From Paenarthrobacter sp. (GTDB lineage Bacteria > Actinomycetota > Actinomycetes > Actinomycetales > Micrococcaceae): a DNA stretch of 64,000 bases. The stretch is taken from the NCBI GenBank assembly GCA_031179305.1, contig JAPSHX010000014.1, forward strand, positions 1-64,000. Direction: 5' to 3'. This document shows, in pieces, positions 18,513 to 27,610 of this stretch. Each line of letters starts with the position of its first letter. The stretch's first letter is position 1. The position numbers and the translations under genes were made by a program. The notes under the pieces were generated by a model that was not told the DNA's origin, made no database searches, and was given only the letters and a program-made list of their open reading frames with translations.

Positions 18513-19345
18513 GCGAAGTAGCTGAGGTATTGGCCGATAGCCTCAGCTGTTTCCTTCGGTGAGCTGACATGCGGGCAGTGGCCTGTGGCCTGTAGATGCA
18601 TAAGGGTGCTTCGTTCCAGGTTCTTATGCAAGTAGATGCCCACCTCCAGAGGGGCAAGGCGGTCATCGGAGCATTGCAGGATCAGGGTTCTGGTGCGCAC
18701 TTTTGGCAACTCCGGCCGTGCGTCGGACAGGAACGTGACACCGGCGAAGTGCTTGGCGATGGCTGGGTCGGTCCGGCAGAAGCTGCTGCGGAGATCGTCC
18801 GCGAGTTCTGGCTCATCGGGATTTCCCATAACCATTGGCGCTAATGCCGCCGCCCAGGCAAAATAGTTACTGTCCAAAGATGCCAGCAGGCCCTCAATGT
18901 CCTCCCGGGAGAAGCCGCCTACATAGCCGTCGGTCGGGTCGTCCGTGTAACGGGGTGAAGGGGCAACCAACACCATATGCGAGAATCGGCCTGGGGCTTG
19001 GTTTGACGCGATGACGGCGATCATCGCGCTGACGCTGTGGGCAACAAGAATGACGTCCTCCAGCTCGAGGCATTCGCAAACTTCCAACAGATCTGCCGCA
19101 TAGCCATCGAGCGACCCGTATTTTTGGCGGTCATACGCACTCATGTCAGAATGGCCAGCTCCAACATGGTCAAAAAGCACCAGCCGGTAGTCCTCTGCGA
19201 AATAAGGCAACAGCCTCCGCCACATATCCTGGTCGCAGCCGAAACCATGGGCGAACATCATCACCGGGCCGTTAGCCTGTCCAGTCACGGTGACATTGTT
19301 CCGGCGAATTACCGGGGAAGCTCCTGAGATTGCTGTCTCGACCAT
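18509..19345 (-). CDS. RsbQ-like alpha/beta hydrolase
   Basis: A 278-residue alpha/beta hydrolase: FAHGFGCDQDMWR (oxyanion region) near residue 30, nucleophile in VAHSVSAMIA near 95, acid in LILQCSDDRLAP near 215 and catalytic His in GHCPH near 250. The AHSVSAMI elbow and the spacing fit the RsbQ/KAI2/D14 group. In Bacillus, RsbQ activates the PAS-bearing phosphatase RsbP in energy stress, probably through a small hydrophobic ligand. Here the coupled partner is PAS-GGDEF-EAL. The ATG at 19345 begins the conserved fold; the open frame upstream is low-complexity and unlikely to be translated. Confidence 0.88.
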   Translation of the reverse strand: MVETAISGASPVIRRNNVTVTGQANGPVMMFAHGFGCDQDMWRRLLPYFAEDYRLVLFDHVGAGHSDMSAYDRQKYGSLDGYAADLLEVCECLELEDVILVAHSVSAMIAVIASNQAPGRFSHMVLVAPSPRYTDDPTDGYVGGFSREDIEGLLASLDSNYFAWAAALAPMVMGNPDEPELADDLRSSFCRTDPAIAKHFAGVTFLSDARPELPKVRTRTLILQCSDDRLAPLEVGIYLHKNLERSTLMHLQATGHCPHVSSPKETAEAIGQYLSYFA

Positions 19346-19787
19346 CTCCGTAACGACTCCCGTATTAGAGTGACGCGTTGTCGCAGATACTATCGTTGGG
19401 GCGATGCAGAAGCCATTGTTGTTGTTTAGAATCCGCCTTAGACTGGCGGGTTCCTGTGCATTGCCTGATGCCACGGGATACATGAGCGTGATGACTTGCT
19501 GGAGTCGTGGACGCGAAGGACGCCGGTTAAATCTTTGCCAGGGCTGGCCGCAGGGACGGAGCGTTGCTATGTGCTGATGGTCTGGCCCTTGCTTGATCTT
19601 GTCGATGACCTGCTGGTGTTTTTGTGTGCGATGTCCGGGTCGTCCTCCTGTGTCCCATCCCGGACACGAAACTCCACAGACTGGACTTTTACCTCGATAC
19701 CCCACCTCCTCATCCAAGGAAGCGGAATGCAGGAGCTTGGCCAGCACGCTAAAGATGCCGCCTGTTATTTGGTCCCATATCCGAGGT
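19346..19787. other. Intergenic region between the RsbQ-like and sensor kinase genes
   Basis: About 440 bases with no convincing gene or strong hairpin. It probably holds the promoter of the hydrolase/PAS-GGDEF-EAL pair, though no clear -35/-10 stood out. Confidence 0.4.
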
Positions 19788-21395
19788 TTAGTTGGGCAGG
19801 ATGAGCTTGACCGTTGTTCCGTTGCCTGGGCGGCTCTCAAGGCAGATCGTTCCACCGTGGGCTTCGACGATTGCCTTGCTTAGGGGAAGACCCAGGCCGG
19901 CGCCTGGGATCGCGGTGTCGATGGCATGATCTGCTCGGAAGAATTTCATAAAGGCTTCTTCCTGTTCCTGCTCGGTCATGCCTACCCCCTCGTCGCGTAT
20001 GGTCAGCACCACCGCCGTGTCCGTTCCTTGCAGGTTCACTGATACCTGGCTGTTCGGTGGTGAGAACTTGATGGCATTGGAGAGCAACTGGTCAACGGCT
20101 TTGGACAGCTGGCCGGAGTCAACGTCGACTGCGGTATCACCATCGATGCGGAGGCTGATCTTGATGTTGTGCACAGCGGCCTCTGATCTTGCTTGCTTGA
20201 CGGAGTCCTGAATCAGCGGCGCAAGATATGTGGGCATGCGCCTGAGTTCCAGGTCTTTGGATGCGACCATCAGCAAGTCATTCACCAGCGACAGTAACCG
20301 TCTGGCGTTCCGCTCGATAACGTCGATGAACTTCGCATTTGACCCATCCCCAAGGAGCTCGAGGTAGCCAAGAATGGACGTCAGCGGCGTGCGGAGTTCA
20401 TGGGACACAGTGCCGACAAACTTATCCCGGACGGTTTGTGCCTTCACCAACGCCGAAACTTCTGTGAAGGCCAGCACTGACCCTCTGGGCCGGTCTGCTT
20501 CGTCCAGCAACGGACGGGCAGCTATCGAGAAGGTCCGGGGCGCTTCACCGCTGCCGATTCGGACGAGCCTGTTGGTGAAACTGACACCCCGGGCAGCCAG
20601 AACAGCAGGGGAAGTATCTCCGTTCGAGTTCTCACGGTTACCGATGATAAACGGATTCGAGGCCTGTCCGGTTCGTTCTTCCGCCCACGACCGATCGGCT
20701 CTTAGCCGGCGGTTGGTGAGGATCTCGTTGCCGTGCGAGTCCATGACCCAGACGCCGACATTGATGGTTTCAAGAACGGTATCCAGCAGCTGACCCCGGT
20801 CTTTGGTTATCTCATGCAAACCGAAAAGTTCGAGGTCTTTCCGGCGGGTGGTTTCCCGGTGGGCGACCAGTCCCCGAGCCACCGCATGCCCGGTCAGGGC
20901 CAGACCCGCCATGATGACCGGGAAAACAACCATCCTGATCAGTTCAGGCCGTTGCACCTCCTCACCCGTAATGACGGGCGCCACGATCGTGGCAGCCAGC
21001 GGCGCCAGGACAGCTAAAGCCACTCGGGTCTTGCTCGTGCTGACCGAAAGCCAAATGACCGGGAACGTCATCAACAATCCCACAACACTGAGCACCGGGC
21101 CCGCAGCTTCGCGCATCAGAGCGACGACCACGCAGTCCACGACCGGAATCACAAGGAAACTACCCGGGCCAAGGCGCTTCCACGGCAGCAGGATGCAAGC
21201 CGCCAGAAGCACAATGTGCAGAACGATCACCAGCGAGAACATCGGATTCGTCAAGACGGCCGGATAGAACAAGGCCGCTAAGGAAACAATGAGCGTAGCA
21301 GTCAGCGTTAACGGCACCTGGCACAGAACAACCGCCCGGCGTATTCCCGTCCTGCCGAAATAATCCGCCAAAGGCAAGAAAACAGTTTCCCCCAC
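19788..21395 (-). CDS. Membrane-bound PAS sensor histidine kinase (orphan)
   Basis: About 535 residues: six hydrophobic segments in the first ~190, a PAS domain (LDTVLETINVGVWVMDSHGNEILTNRR) near 215-330, then HisKA with VSHELRTPLTSILGYLELL and HATPase_c with N-box LLSNAIKFSPP, G1 DEGVGM and G2 GAGLGLPLSKAIVEAHGG. The phospho-acceptor is the His of the SHELRTP box. No response regulator is adjacent. I chose GTG at 21395 because GGTGGGGG lies ten bases upstream; the frame stays open to 21530, but that extension is not hydrophobic or conserved-looking. Confidence 0.85.
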   Translation of the reverse strand: MGETVFLPLADYFGRTGIRRAVVLCQVPLTLTATLIVSLAALFYPAVLTNPMFSLVIVLHIVLLAACILLPWKRLGPGSFLVIPVVDCVVVALMREAAGPVLSVVGLLMTFPVIWLSVSTSKTRVALAVLAPLAATIVAPVITGEEVQRPELIRMVVFPVIMAGLALTGHAVARGLVAHRETTRRKDLELFGLHEITKDRGQLLDTVLETINVGVWVMDSHGNEILTNRRLRADRSWAEERTGQASNPFIIGNRENSNGDTSPAVLAARGVSFTNRLVRIGSGEAPRTFSIAARPLLDEADRPRGSVLAFTEVSALVKAQTVRDKFVGTVSHELRTPLTSILGYLELLGDGSNAKFIDVIERNARRLLSLVNDLLMVASKDLELRRMPTYLAPLIQDSVKQARSEAAVHNIKISLRIDGDTAVDVDSGQLSKAVDQLLSNAIKFSPPNSQVSVNLQGTDTAVVLTIRDEGVGMTEQEQEEAFMKFFRADHAIDTAIPGAGLGLPLSKAIVEAHGGTICLESRPGNGTTVKLILPN

Positions 21396-21782
21396 TAACA
21401 AGGCACCCCCACCCAGTTCAGAGATTCGAAATCGAACCCCTATCGGCAAGCATACTAATGTCCTGCCAGACGACTCTGGGCTGACCAGGAACGAGAAAGT
21501 CCCCTGATGAAGGACCGGACGGGACGCCACCTACGAGACAAGAGATGAGAACAGGGATCTTTCCTCGGCGCTTGGCGTTGCCTCCACGGCACGCCCTCCT
21601 CGGCATATGATCTTGAGCCTTAACTGACCGATCCTGTAGGGGCGGGCCCCACGGTTTAAACGTCTGGGCGGAAGCAGAGGCGTATTGGGTGGCCGGTCTT
21701 GCAGTGGGCCGACACCCAGATCACACTAGCTGTTTGGTTGTACTTTCCCGATGACAGAAGCAGTTGGACGGTCCGTGACTGG

Positions 21783-21986
21783 TCAGGATGACTCGAAAAT
21801 ACGATCGACCAGAGATTCTCCTGCCTTGATCTCCCACTGATCGACCCAGGCATTCACACCCTGTTCTCGGATTCTGGTGGCAAAAGGAACAACGAACCTG
21901 GCTTTGTCTTCAGTCGCGTAGCTGATGAAGGCTTTGGGTGATGCCTCGGTCTTCATCGTCGTTCTGTCCTCAACCAGTGTGGCCAA
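21783..21986 (-). pseudogene. N-terminal half of a TIR-domain gene (inverted)
   Basis: The frame reads KAFISYATEDKARFVVPFA, then WVDQWEIKAGESLVDRIFE: the first strand, box 1 and the WxDxWEI..GDSL segment of bacterial TIR proteins, ending at a stop immediately after FE. The rest of the TIR fold (VVLSSTSVAKP..VRDELDAG) is on the opposite strand, beginning beside this frame's start. An inversion of about 150 bases therefore split the gene. Bacterial TIR proteins are usually NADases of antiphage systems. Confidence 0.7.
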
Positions 21987-22709
21987 ACCCCGGTGAGGGA
22001 TGAACTAGATGCTGGTGTGATGCGGCGGATATCAGGGCAAGCGAAGGTAATCCCGATCGTTCTCGACGATGTGGAGGTTCCACTCTCGCTCCAACATACG
22101 CTCTACCTTTCGGTACCAAGGGACGGTCTGGAGAAAGTTCTTGAGAAGGCTTTGCACTCAATCTTTGAAGTTGACAACAGGTCGCCCCTTGGGGCGCCGC
22201 CTGCGTACACAACTGTGAGTGAACTGCCTAAGGTGCTCCCAGATCCAGTAGATAACCTGGTCCTGAACGCCATTGCCGACCTACACCTCGACGATTCAGC
22301 CAACACGATCAATGACCAGTCACTTCTTGCTGGCCTCGCTGGGACGGATGTATCTGCTGATGCCATGAATGAAAGCGTGGAAATCTTCGAGGGGGAGCGG
22401 CGGATCACACGCCAAAAAATGCTGGGCGGCAATTGGTTTATCACAGATGTCAGCAGCAGAACGCTGCTGGAGGCTTTGGCCGCTCGGGGCGTCGATATCA
22501 AGGGACTACAGATGAGGCTGCTCACAGGGATCATCAATAGCCCGAGACAGGCCATTACATCCTTCGAAGAGCAGCCGAAAGCAGTAACTCGAGCCCTTTT
22601 AGACACCCTGGAGACTCGCGGTCTCATCAAGACGCAAACGATGATGAGCGGGCATGTGTTCATCCACAGTGTCTCAGCTGAAGCCACTCGGATAGTTCGC
22701 CGATCATGA
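21940..22709 (+). pseudogene. C-terminal part of the split TIR-domain gene
   Basis: From 21952, FIVVLSSTSVAKP reads in frame, then after a one-base shift near 21991 VRDELDAGVMRRISGQAKVIPIVLDDVEVPL continues, the second half of a TIR domain. About 170 further residues follow with no obvious domain; a possible winged-helix-like end reads QAITSFEEQPKAVTRALLDTLETRGLI. The frame from GTG at 21993 is open for 238 codons and could be translated alone, but it lacks the catalytic N-terminal half. Confidence 0.65.
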
Positions 22710-22936
22710 CGTGCCGTCGGGACCGGCCGGATCCACGCCTGGGGAATCATTGCTTTCATAAATGCCAAGTTTGCGGCTCCAGGCTTCTCTGCGCTAACTG
22801 ATTCCACGCCCGTTGAATACGGTGCCACAAGTTGGCTCATGACAGTCATTTATCGCGAGGTTTGGTACAACATCCGGAACTGCTAAATGACGCCTCACGT
22901 GGCGCCTCGGGTTAGCGGGAGAGCGTCCCACCAAGA

Positions 22937-22964
22937 GTGTCCCGGTTCCAAGGAAATAGGACAC
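22937..22964. repeat. Palindromic repeat P, copy 1
   Basis: GTGTCCCGGTTCC AA GGAAATAGGACAC, an imperfect 13-bp inverted repeat related to 41443-41470 and 52687-52719. It sits at the left edge of the dispersed repeat and next to gene debris. Confidence 0.6.
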
Positions 22965-23130
22965 GGCAACTCGATAGCTGTTAGCCAACGAGGCTTCTGT
23001 GCGGAAAGCGCCTACCTGAGAGATTGGTTCTTCCCCTTGTCGGGAGACGGTAAGGATGCTTAGCTTTGAGTGCCGGCCCGGGTCCTTCCTCATGTCTCCG
23101 GCAGGAGCCGTGGCCGGCCCAATGGCGCCC
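22948..23130 (+). repeat. Dispersed repeat, copy 2
   Basis: Partner of 15605-15790, described there. It ends just upstream of the aqpZ fragment, so its right edge may mark the breakpoint that removed the 5' part of that gene. Confidence 0.6.
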
Positions 23131-23181
23131 CTAGAACCCGGCCTTTTCTTGGTTGGCGATTGGGACTTTTTGGCCAAGGTT

Positions 23182-23429
23182 CCGCGGGCGCCCAAGGGCT
23201 TCGCGCCTATCGCCAGTGTTCTTGGATTGACCCTGATTCACTTGGTTTCCATTTTGCCCACAAATACCTCTGTGAATCCCGCCCTTTGGGAGTGGCCTGG
23301 TTCGCCGGTCCGGAGGCTTTAGGACAGGTGTGGCTCTTCATTACTGCCCCGCTGGTCGGCGCAGCGATTGCGGGTATCACGTATGCAATGTTCTTCCCCA
23401 ACACCCAAGACGACTTCCTGGAGCGCTAG
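23182..23429 (+). pseudogene. aqpZ: 3' fragment of an aquaporin gene
   Basis: The sequence matches the last third of the intact aqpZ at 28922. [27 protein letters not shown] reads in one frame. A few bases are lost after the second NPA motif, and [32 protein letters not shown] reads in another to a TAG at 23427-23429. The first two thirds are missing, so the fragment is inactive. Confidence 0.85.
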
Positions 23430-23551
23430 GGAACCAAGGGTGGGCCCGCGCCGCAGCCACGCTAGACTTACCGTGCGGCCAAGATATCCCTTCCGTGGAC
23501 TCCCTTCGGCCTTAGCATGGTCCTCAGATGCGCCGACCGGGGGAGTGTGTG

Positions 23552-24634
23552 ATGGGGCCGTTGGAATCATTTCAAGCGAGCACGAGGCAGAGTGGGCCAG
23601 CCCGAAAGGGATTGCCCTCGAAGACCCAGCGGAAGCGGTCTACGCGGCAACGAAAACTCGAGTTGGCGATTTTGCTGGTGCTGCTCGTCGCCCTGGCGCT
23701 TTCGGCTACGCCATGGCCGTCGGCAATGCTGATACGAAGTGTTTTTGAACGCGGGGCGCAGGCAACGATTGACGAAATGACGCCGTACGTTCCGGATACA
23801 CCGCTGCAAACCCAGGCCGGCGTCGTGTACAAGCCCGGTTCCACCTTCGATGTATTCAGTCCTGCAGGCACTACTGCGCCCCTTCCTACTGTGGTGTGGA
23901 TTCATGGCGGTGCTTGGATTTCCGGTGCCCAGCGTGATGTGAATCCCTATCTCCAGATCATTGCGGCCGAGGGTTACACCACCATTGGCATGAGTTATCC
24001 GATTGCCCCCGAGGCCACCTATCCCACGGCTGTGGGCGACATCAATGAAGCCCTTGCCTATATCAAGGCCCATGCCGCCGAGCTGAACGTGGACACCAGC
24101 CGCATCGTCCTGGCTGGCGACTCTGCCGGTGCGCAGCTTGCCAGCCAGATGACCACGCTCACCGTTAATCCGGAGTATGCCAACCTGATGGGAATCCAGC
24201 CTGCCCTACAGAAGTCGGAGCTGGCGGCCACCATCCTGCATTGCGGTGTCTATGACCTTCGGGCTATGGCGGACCTCAGTGGAATTGTCGCCTGGGGTTT
24301 CAAGACGTCCTTGTGGGCTTACACGGGCACGAAGGATTGGTCCGCTACGTACGCTGGCGCGACCATGTCCACCATCGATTTCGTGACCGATGACTTCCCG
24401 CCGACGTTCATCAGTGGCGGCAATGGCGACGGGCTCACGTGGCTGCAGTCTGTTCCCTACAGCAACCGGCTGAAGGACGCGGGAGTCCCGGTGACCGAGC
24501 TCTTCTGGCCGGCTACCCACGAGCCTGAACTACCGCACGAGTACCAGTTCCATCTGAACTTCGACGAGGCGCGCGAGGCGCGGGACAAGACATTCGACTT
24601 CCTCTCCACGCACGCGCCACGGAAGACCTCCTAG
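23552..24634 (+). CDS. Secreted or membrane-anchored alpha/beta hydrolase (esterase/lipase type)
   Basis: A 360-residue protein with a hydrophobic segment at ~37-58 preceded by a basic stretch (an uncleaved anchor or signal). The fold has VVWIHGGAWISG (HGG oxyanion motif), nucleophile elbow VLAGDSAGAQLA, an acidic residue near SGGNGDGLTW and a late His in PATHEPELP, as in the BD-FAE/hormone-sensitive-lipase-like carboxylesterases. The ATG follows GGGGGAG; upstream in-frame ATG lacks a site. It is probably monocistronic and the substrate is unknown. Confidence 0.85.
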   Translation: MGPLESFQASTRQSGPARKGLPSKTQRKRSTRQRKLELAILLVLLVALALSATPWPSAMLIRSVFERGAQATIDEMTPYVPDTPLQTQAGVVYKPGSTFDVFSPAGTTAPLPTVVWIHGGAWISGAQRDVNPYLQIIAAEGYTTIGMSYPIAPEATYPTAVGDINEALAYIKAHAAELNVDTSRIVLAGDSAGAQLASQMTTLTVNPEYANLMGIQPALQKSELAATILHCGVYDLRAMADLSGIVAWGFKTSLWAYTGTKDWSATYAGATMSTIDFVTDDFPPTFISGGNGDGLTWLQSVPYSNRLKDAGVPVTELFWPATHEPELPHEYQFHLNFDEAREARDKTFDFLSTHAPRKTS

Positions 24635-24665
24635 CCATAGGCGCGCACTGATCCTGATCGGATTA

Positions 24666-24800
24666 GTGTTCATTGCAGCCGTGATATGGGCTTTCGGGAT
24701 CCTCCTGACTCTTAACCGGACAAGTCCAGATATCCAACCGCCCCGACCGGGAGCGTCAGGTAAGGACCACGAACCACGTACTCTCAGGGACGGACCATAG
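24666..24800 (+). CDS. Possible small membrane peptide
   Basis: A 44-codon frame from GTG: a hydrophobic helix (VFIAAVIWAFGILLTL) then a Pro/Arg-rich tail. Its helix resembles that of the small membrane protein at 27302. No ribosome site is clear and the frame extends upstream without a better start, so it may be a remnant. Confidence 0.25.
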   Translation: MFIAAVIWAFGILLTLNRTSPDIQPPRPGASGKDHEPRTLRDGP

Positions 24801-25363
24801 GCCCAAAAACGATGAATAGTGTGCGTGCAAAGCCCGTATAAGGGACGAGGCTCCACTGGGACGGCCAGCAACTGCGCGGCCAAGACGGGACGTTGCCATC
24901 AAGGAAGATACGACGTTGGGATTATCAACCGCAGCGTCGATGGCGTCGCTGGGCGTTGCAGCGTCAGCTTTGATTTGGTCGTGCGATTCTGGGCTGGCTT
25001 TGGAACCAGCCCCATCAATGAACTGTTGCCGGAGCGCAAAGTTGGATAAGAGGTTGCCTTTACGGCCCGAGGGTTTTGAATCCGACGACGGCTGGGGAGA
25101 GCTTCCCAGGGGGAAGCTCGTCGCCGCCGACTTCTAAATGCGTAAACACCGTGGTGTGATCGAAACACCCGTACCGTACCCGGTGGTGCGGCAGCTGTTG
25201 GAACACCGGGTTCTCCATCCCGTAGGCCCGGGGATCCACTGCAGAGCAGACATCACAGCAAAGCTGATGGAAGGTCACGTGCCTGCCAGCCGTCGATGAC
25301 TTCCCGACGCCGTGGCCGCCTTTTTGCTTTGCACGCACCAGGGCATTCCCCCAGACTGGTGGC
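24801..25363. other. Intergenic region before the beta-lactamase gene
   Basis: About 560 bases without a supported gene. A plus-strand frame from ATG 25139 (MRKHRGVIETPVPYPVVRQL) has no ribosome site or known domain. No repressor-type operator was recognised upstream of the beta-lactamase start. Confidence 0.4.
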
Positions 25364-26308
25364 ATGGAACCAACAGATGCCTTCGGCCCCCGAGACCGGA
25401 AGTTCGACCCGACCCGTCGCGGAACCTTCTTGCTTGGCGCAGGAGTGCTCGCAACCTCATTGATCGCCACGGGCAGCCCGGCATCCGCCCAAGAGAAGCT
25501 GTCCGGGAAAGGGCGCGCCCGTCCGCATCTGGACCGGTCGATCGCCGCCCTCGAATCGACTCAGGGCGTCACGATAGGGATCGTCGCGGGCCGATGGGGA
25601 CAATCTGCTTATACCTATCGTGGCAGTGAAACGTTCCCGATGTGCTCTCTTTTCAAGACCCTCGCTGTTGCCCGACTGCTGCAAGACCACGCCTACGATG
25701 ACGAGTTCTGGAAGCGCCGAATTCTGTTCCGTGAGGATCAGATCGTGGAAAACTCCGTGATTTGCGCCGCCGACGGGGACCGGGACATGAGCGTGGAAGA
25801 GCTCGCCGACGCTGCCCTGCGTTTCAGCGACAACACGGCCGGAAATCTCCTGCTCGAACTCATCGGCGGTCCAGCCCAAATAGGCGCATATGCGCGAGCT
25901 CTTGGCGCCTACTCCACACGTCTGGACCGCTGGGAACCAGAGCTCAACGAGGCGATTCCCGATGACCCCCGGGATACGAGCACACCCTCTGATATTCACA
26001 GACTCTACGAGGCCATCCTGCTCGGCGACGCCTTGAGTACCCTCGGTCAGGCCCGTCTTCGCGCCTGGATGCTCCGCAATACCACCGCCGGCAAACGCCT
26101 AGGGGCTGCGCTTCCACCTGGGGCTGAACTCGCGGACAAGACAGGCGCCGGCGATTACGGAGTCGTTAACGACGCGGGCGTCGTGTGGCAGGAAGGCCGT
26201 CCACCGCTAACACTGGCTGTGATGACCAAGACAGAAGATCCGGAGGCGGTCAACAACAATGACATCCTCGCCCGCGTTGGCCAGCTACTTTTCGCGGAGC
26301 TTCTCTAA
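25364..26308 (+). CDS. bla: Class A beta-lactamase with Tat-type signal
   Basis: A 314-residue serine beta-lactamase. Motifs in order: S95-L-F-K98 (SxxK), S155-D-N157 (SDN), omega-loop R189-W-E191-P-E-L-N with the general base Glu, and K259-T-G261 (KTG). The N-terminus has twin arginines R18-R19 before a hydrophobic stretch and ASA, a Tat-type export signal as in actinobacterial class A enzymes. It should hydrolyse penicillin-type substrates outside the membrane; the spectrum cannot be read from sequence. No blaI/blaR-like regulator is next to it. Confidence 0.92.
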   Translation: MEPTDAFGPRDRKFDPTRRGTFLLGAGVLATSLIATGSPASAQEKLSGKGRARPHLDRSIAALESTQGVTIGIVAGRWGQSAYTYRGSETFPMCSLFKTLAVARLLQDHAYDDEFWKRRILFREDQIVENSVICAADGDRDMSVEELADAALRFSDNTAGNLLLELIGGPAQIGAYARALGAYSTRLDRWEPELNEAIPDDPRDTSTPSDIHRLYEAILLGDALSTLGQARLRAWMLRNTTAGKRLGAALPPGAELADKTGAGDYGVVNDAGVVWQEGRPPLTLAVMTKTEDPEAVNNNDILARVGQLLFAELL

Positions 26309-26917
26309 AGAAGGCTCCGCACTGCTCAGCGAGGACGAGGATCAGCTTAGTTACGCTCTCCCCGGCAAACCCCGGTACGTGCGATTGATTGGGTTGTTTC
26401 TCCGCCACCGCTTTGGCCTATTCAATGAGTTTGAGCTCGGCTGGTTCCGGCCGCAGGGCCCTGCACGCAGGCATCGATCCTGGACATCGGCGCTACCGCG
26501 CTGTAATCAGATTTGAAGCACAGAAGATCAGGACAGATGGCTCACCAGCGTTTGGGAGCTAGGCGCCTTGATGTCGTTCTGGGCCGCAACGAGCTGAAAA
26601 TTCTCTGGGCGGTGCGTCACGTTTTCGGTTTTCGGAGGTTTCATTAGCGACGGCGTTCATCGGCGCGGTGGTGTAGATGCCCTTCGCCCCTCGTGCAGGG
26701 AGGTCGTCACTTAGGAATGGGAACCCGTGATTCCTGCGGATTTACGGGTTTCCATTCCGGAACCGGCCGTCGTCACACCGGATATACGTCCTGGGAGGCG
26801 TGTCTACCGGGTTTCAGGCAATCATGCAGTGATGCGAGTATCTGGTTTGTCCGTTCGATGGCCAATCACCGGGCCGCCGGTTATCCTTGGTCTCACAGGA
26901 TGCTGTGGGGAGCAGAA
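26309..26917. other. Intergenic region without a supported gene
   Basis: About 600 bases with short open frames only and no recognisable domain. The ribosome site GGGGAG at its right end belongs to the STAS-like gene. Confidence 0.4.
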
Positions 26918-27298
26918 ATGGAAACAGTTGCTGTTGGTGGGAAGGGCGCGATCGGGCTCGGGGCTGAAGGAATAATCCATCTCGCCTGGAGCCCGGGAAT
27001 TGTTCTGGAAGCAGAGGACGTGCACTTGGCCATGGCGATGGTCAATGAGATCGCAGGGCACCGTGAACTGCCGATGCTGGTCGATATGGGCAGTACCCAT
27101 GCCGTGACCCGTCAGGCTAAGTCGGTTTTTGTCATTCCGTGTGCCGCCTCGCGCATTGCCTTGCTGGGCTCGAGTGCGGTGGATCGGGTCATCGCCAATT
27201 ACACCATTGGACGGCAACATGGATTGCCCTGTCCTACCCGGTTCTTCACCTCCCGGAGCGAGGCCATCAGTTGGCTGCTCAAAAGCACGGATTCCTGA
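26918..27298 (+). CDS. STAS/SEC14-like protein (DUF7793 type), copy 3
   Basis: A 126-residue paralogue of 1429-1809 with the same length and the motifs LPMLVDMGST, SRIALLGSSAVDRVIANYTIG and PCPTRFFTSRSEA. GGGGAG lies six bases before the ATG. A small membrane protein gene starts three bases after the stop, so the two probably form an operon. In the 1.4-kb copy the partner has decayed to a stub. The role is unknown; a STAS-like fold suggests partner-switch or lipid-like ligand binding, which is inference. Confidence 0.72.
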   Translation: METVAVGGKGAIGLGAEGIIHLAWSPGIVLEAEDVHLAMAMVNEIAGHRELPMLVDMGSTHAVTRQAKSVFVIPCAASRIALLGSSAVDRVIANYTIGRQHGLPCPTRFFTSRSEAISWLLKSTDS

Positions 27299-27301
27299 CC
27301 A

Positions 27302-27502
27302 ATGCACCCCTTGGTCCTGATCGTACTGGTGTTATTTGTAGCCATGGCCTGGGTATTGGGCATCTTGCTGGCCCTCATCCGATTGGCCGACTCTCAGGCC
27401 GAACATCGCGACACCAGTGACGGCGCTGCGGCCGGGAATGCCGACAAGAAAGTCTTGAACGAACCGATTGATCCTGCGTTGGCGGGCCTTCGCAATTACT
27501 AG
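27302..27502 (+). CDS. Small single-span membrane protein
   Basis: 66 residues: an N-terminal hydrophobic helix (residues 3-27, LVLIVLVLFVAMAWVLGILLAL) and a polar tail ending NEPIDPALAGLRNY. It follows the STAS-like gene directly with no room for its own promoter, so it is likely translated from the same mRNA and may be its membrane partner. No named family is recognised. Confidence 0.6.
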   Translation: MHPLVLIVLVLFVAMAWVLGILLALIRLADSQAEHRDTSDGAAAGNADKKVLNEPIDPALAGLRNY

Positions 27503-27610
27503 ACATACTTGCTAAATTGTTGGAGGGCAACGTAGGGGGCAAAGCGGGTAACAATCCGTTCCAGCGTCCTCAGCGCCGGATGTTTTCCGGTAACGGAATC
27601 GGCCCCCTGA

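Noticed and set aside
18509..19855. Extending the RsbQ-like protein to 448 residues
   Set aside because: The extra ~170 residues are low-complexity and include tracts unlike any hydrolase extension. The fold begins at the ATG at 19345.
22103..22849. Minus-strand 248-codon frame over the TIR C-terminal region
   Set aside because: The opposite strand carries recognisable TIR sequence. This frame is serine-rich with no motif or ribosome site.
25566..25576. GCGTCACGATA as a sixth ECF box
   Set aside because: It lies inside the beta-lactamase coding sequence and lacks the upstream AAACTTT-type element.
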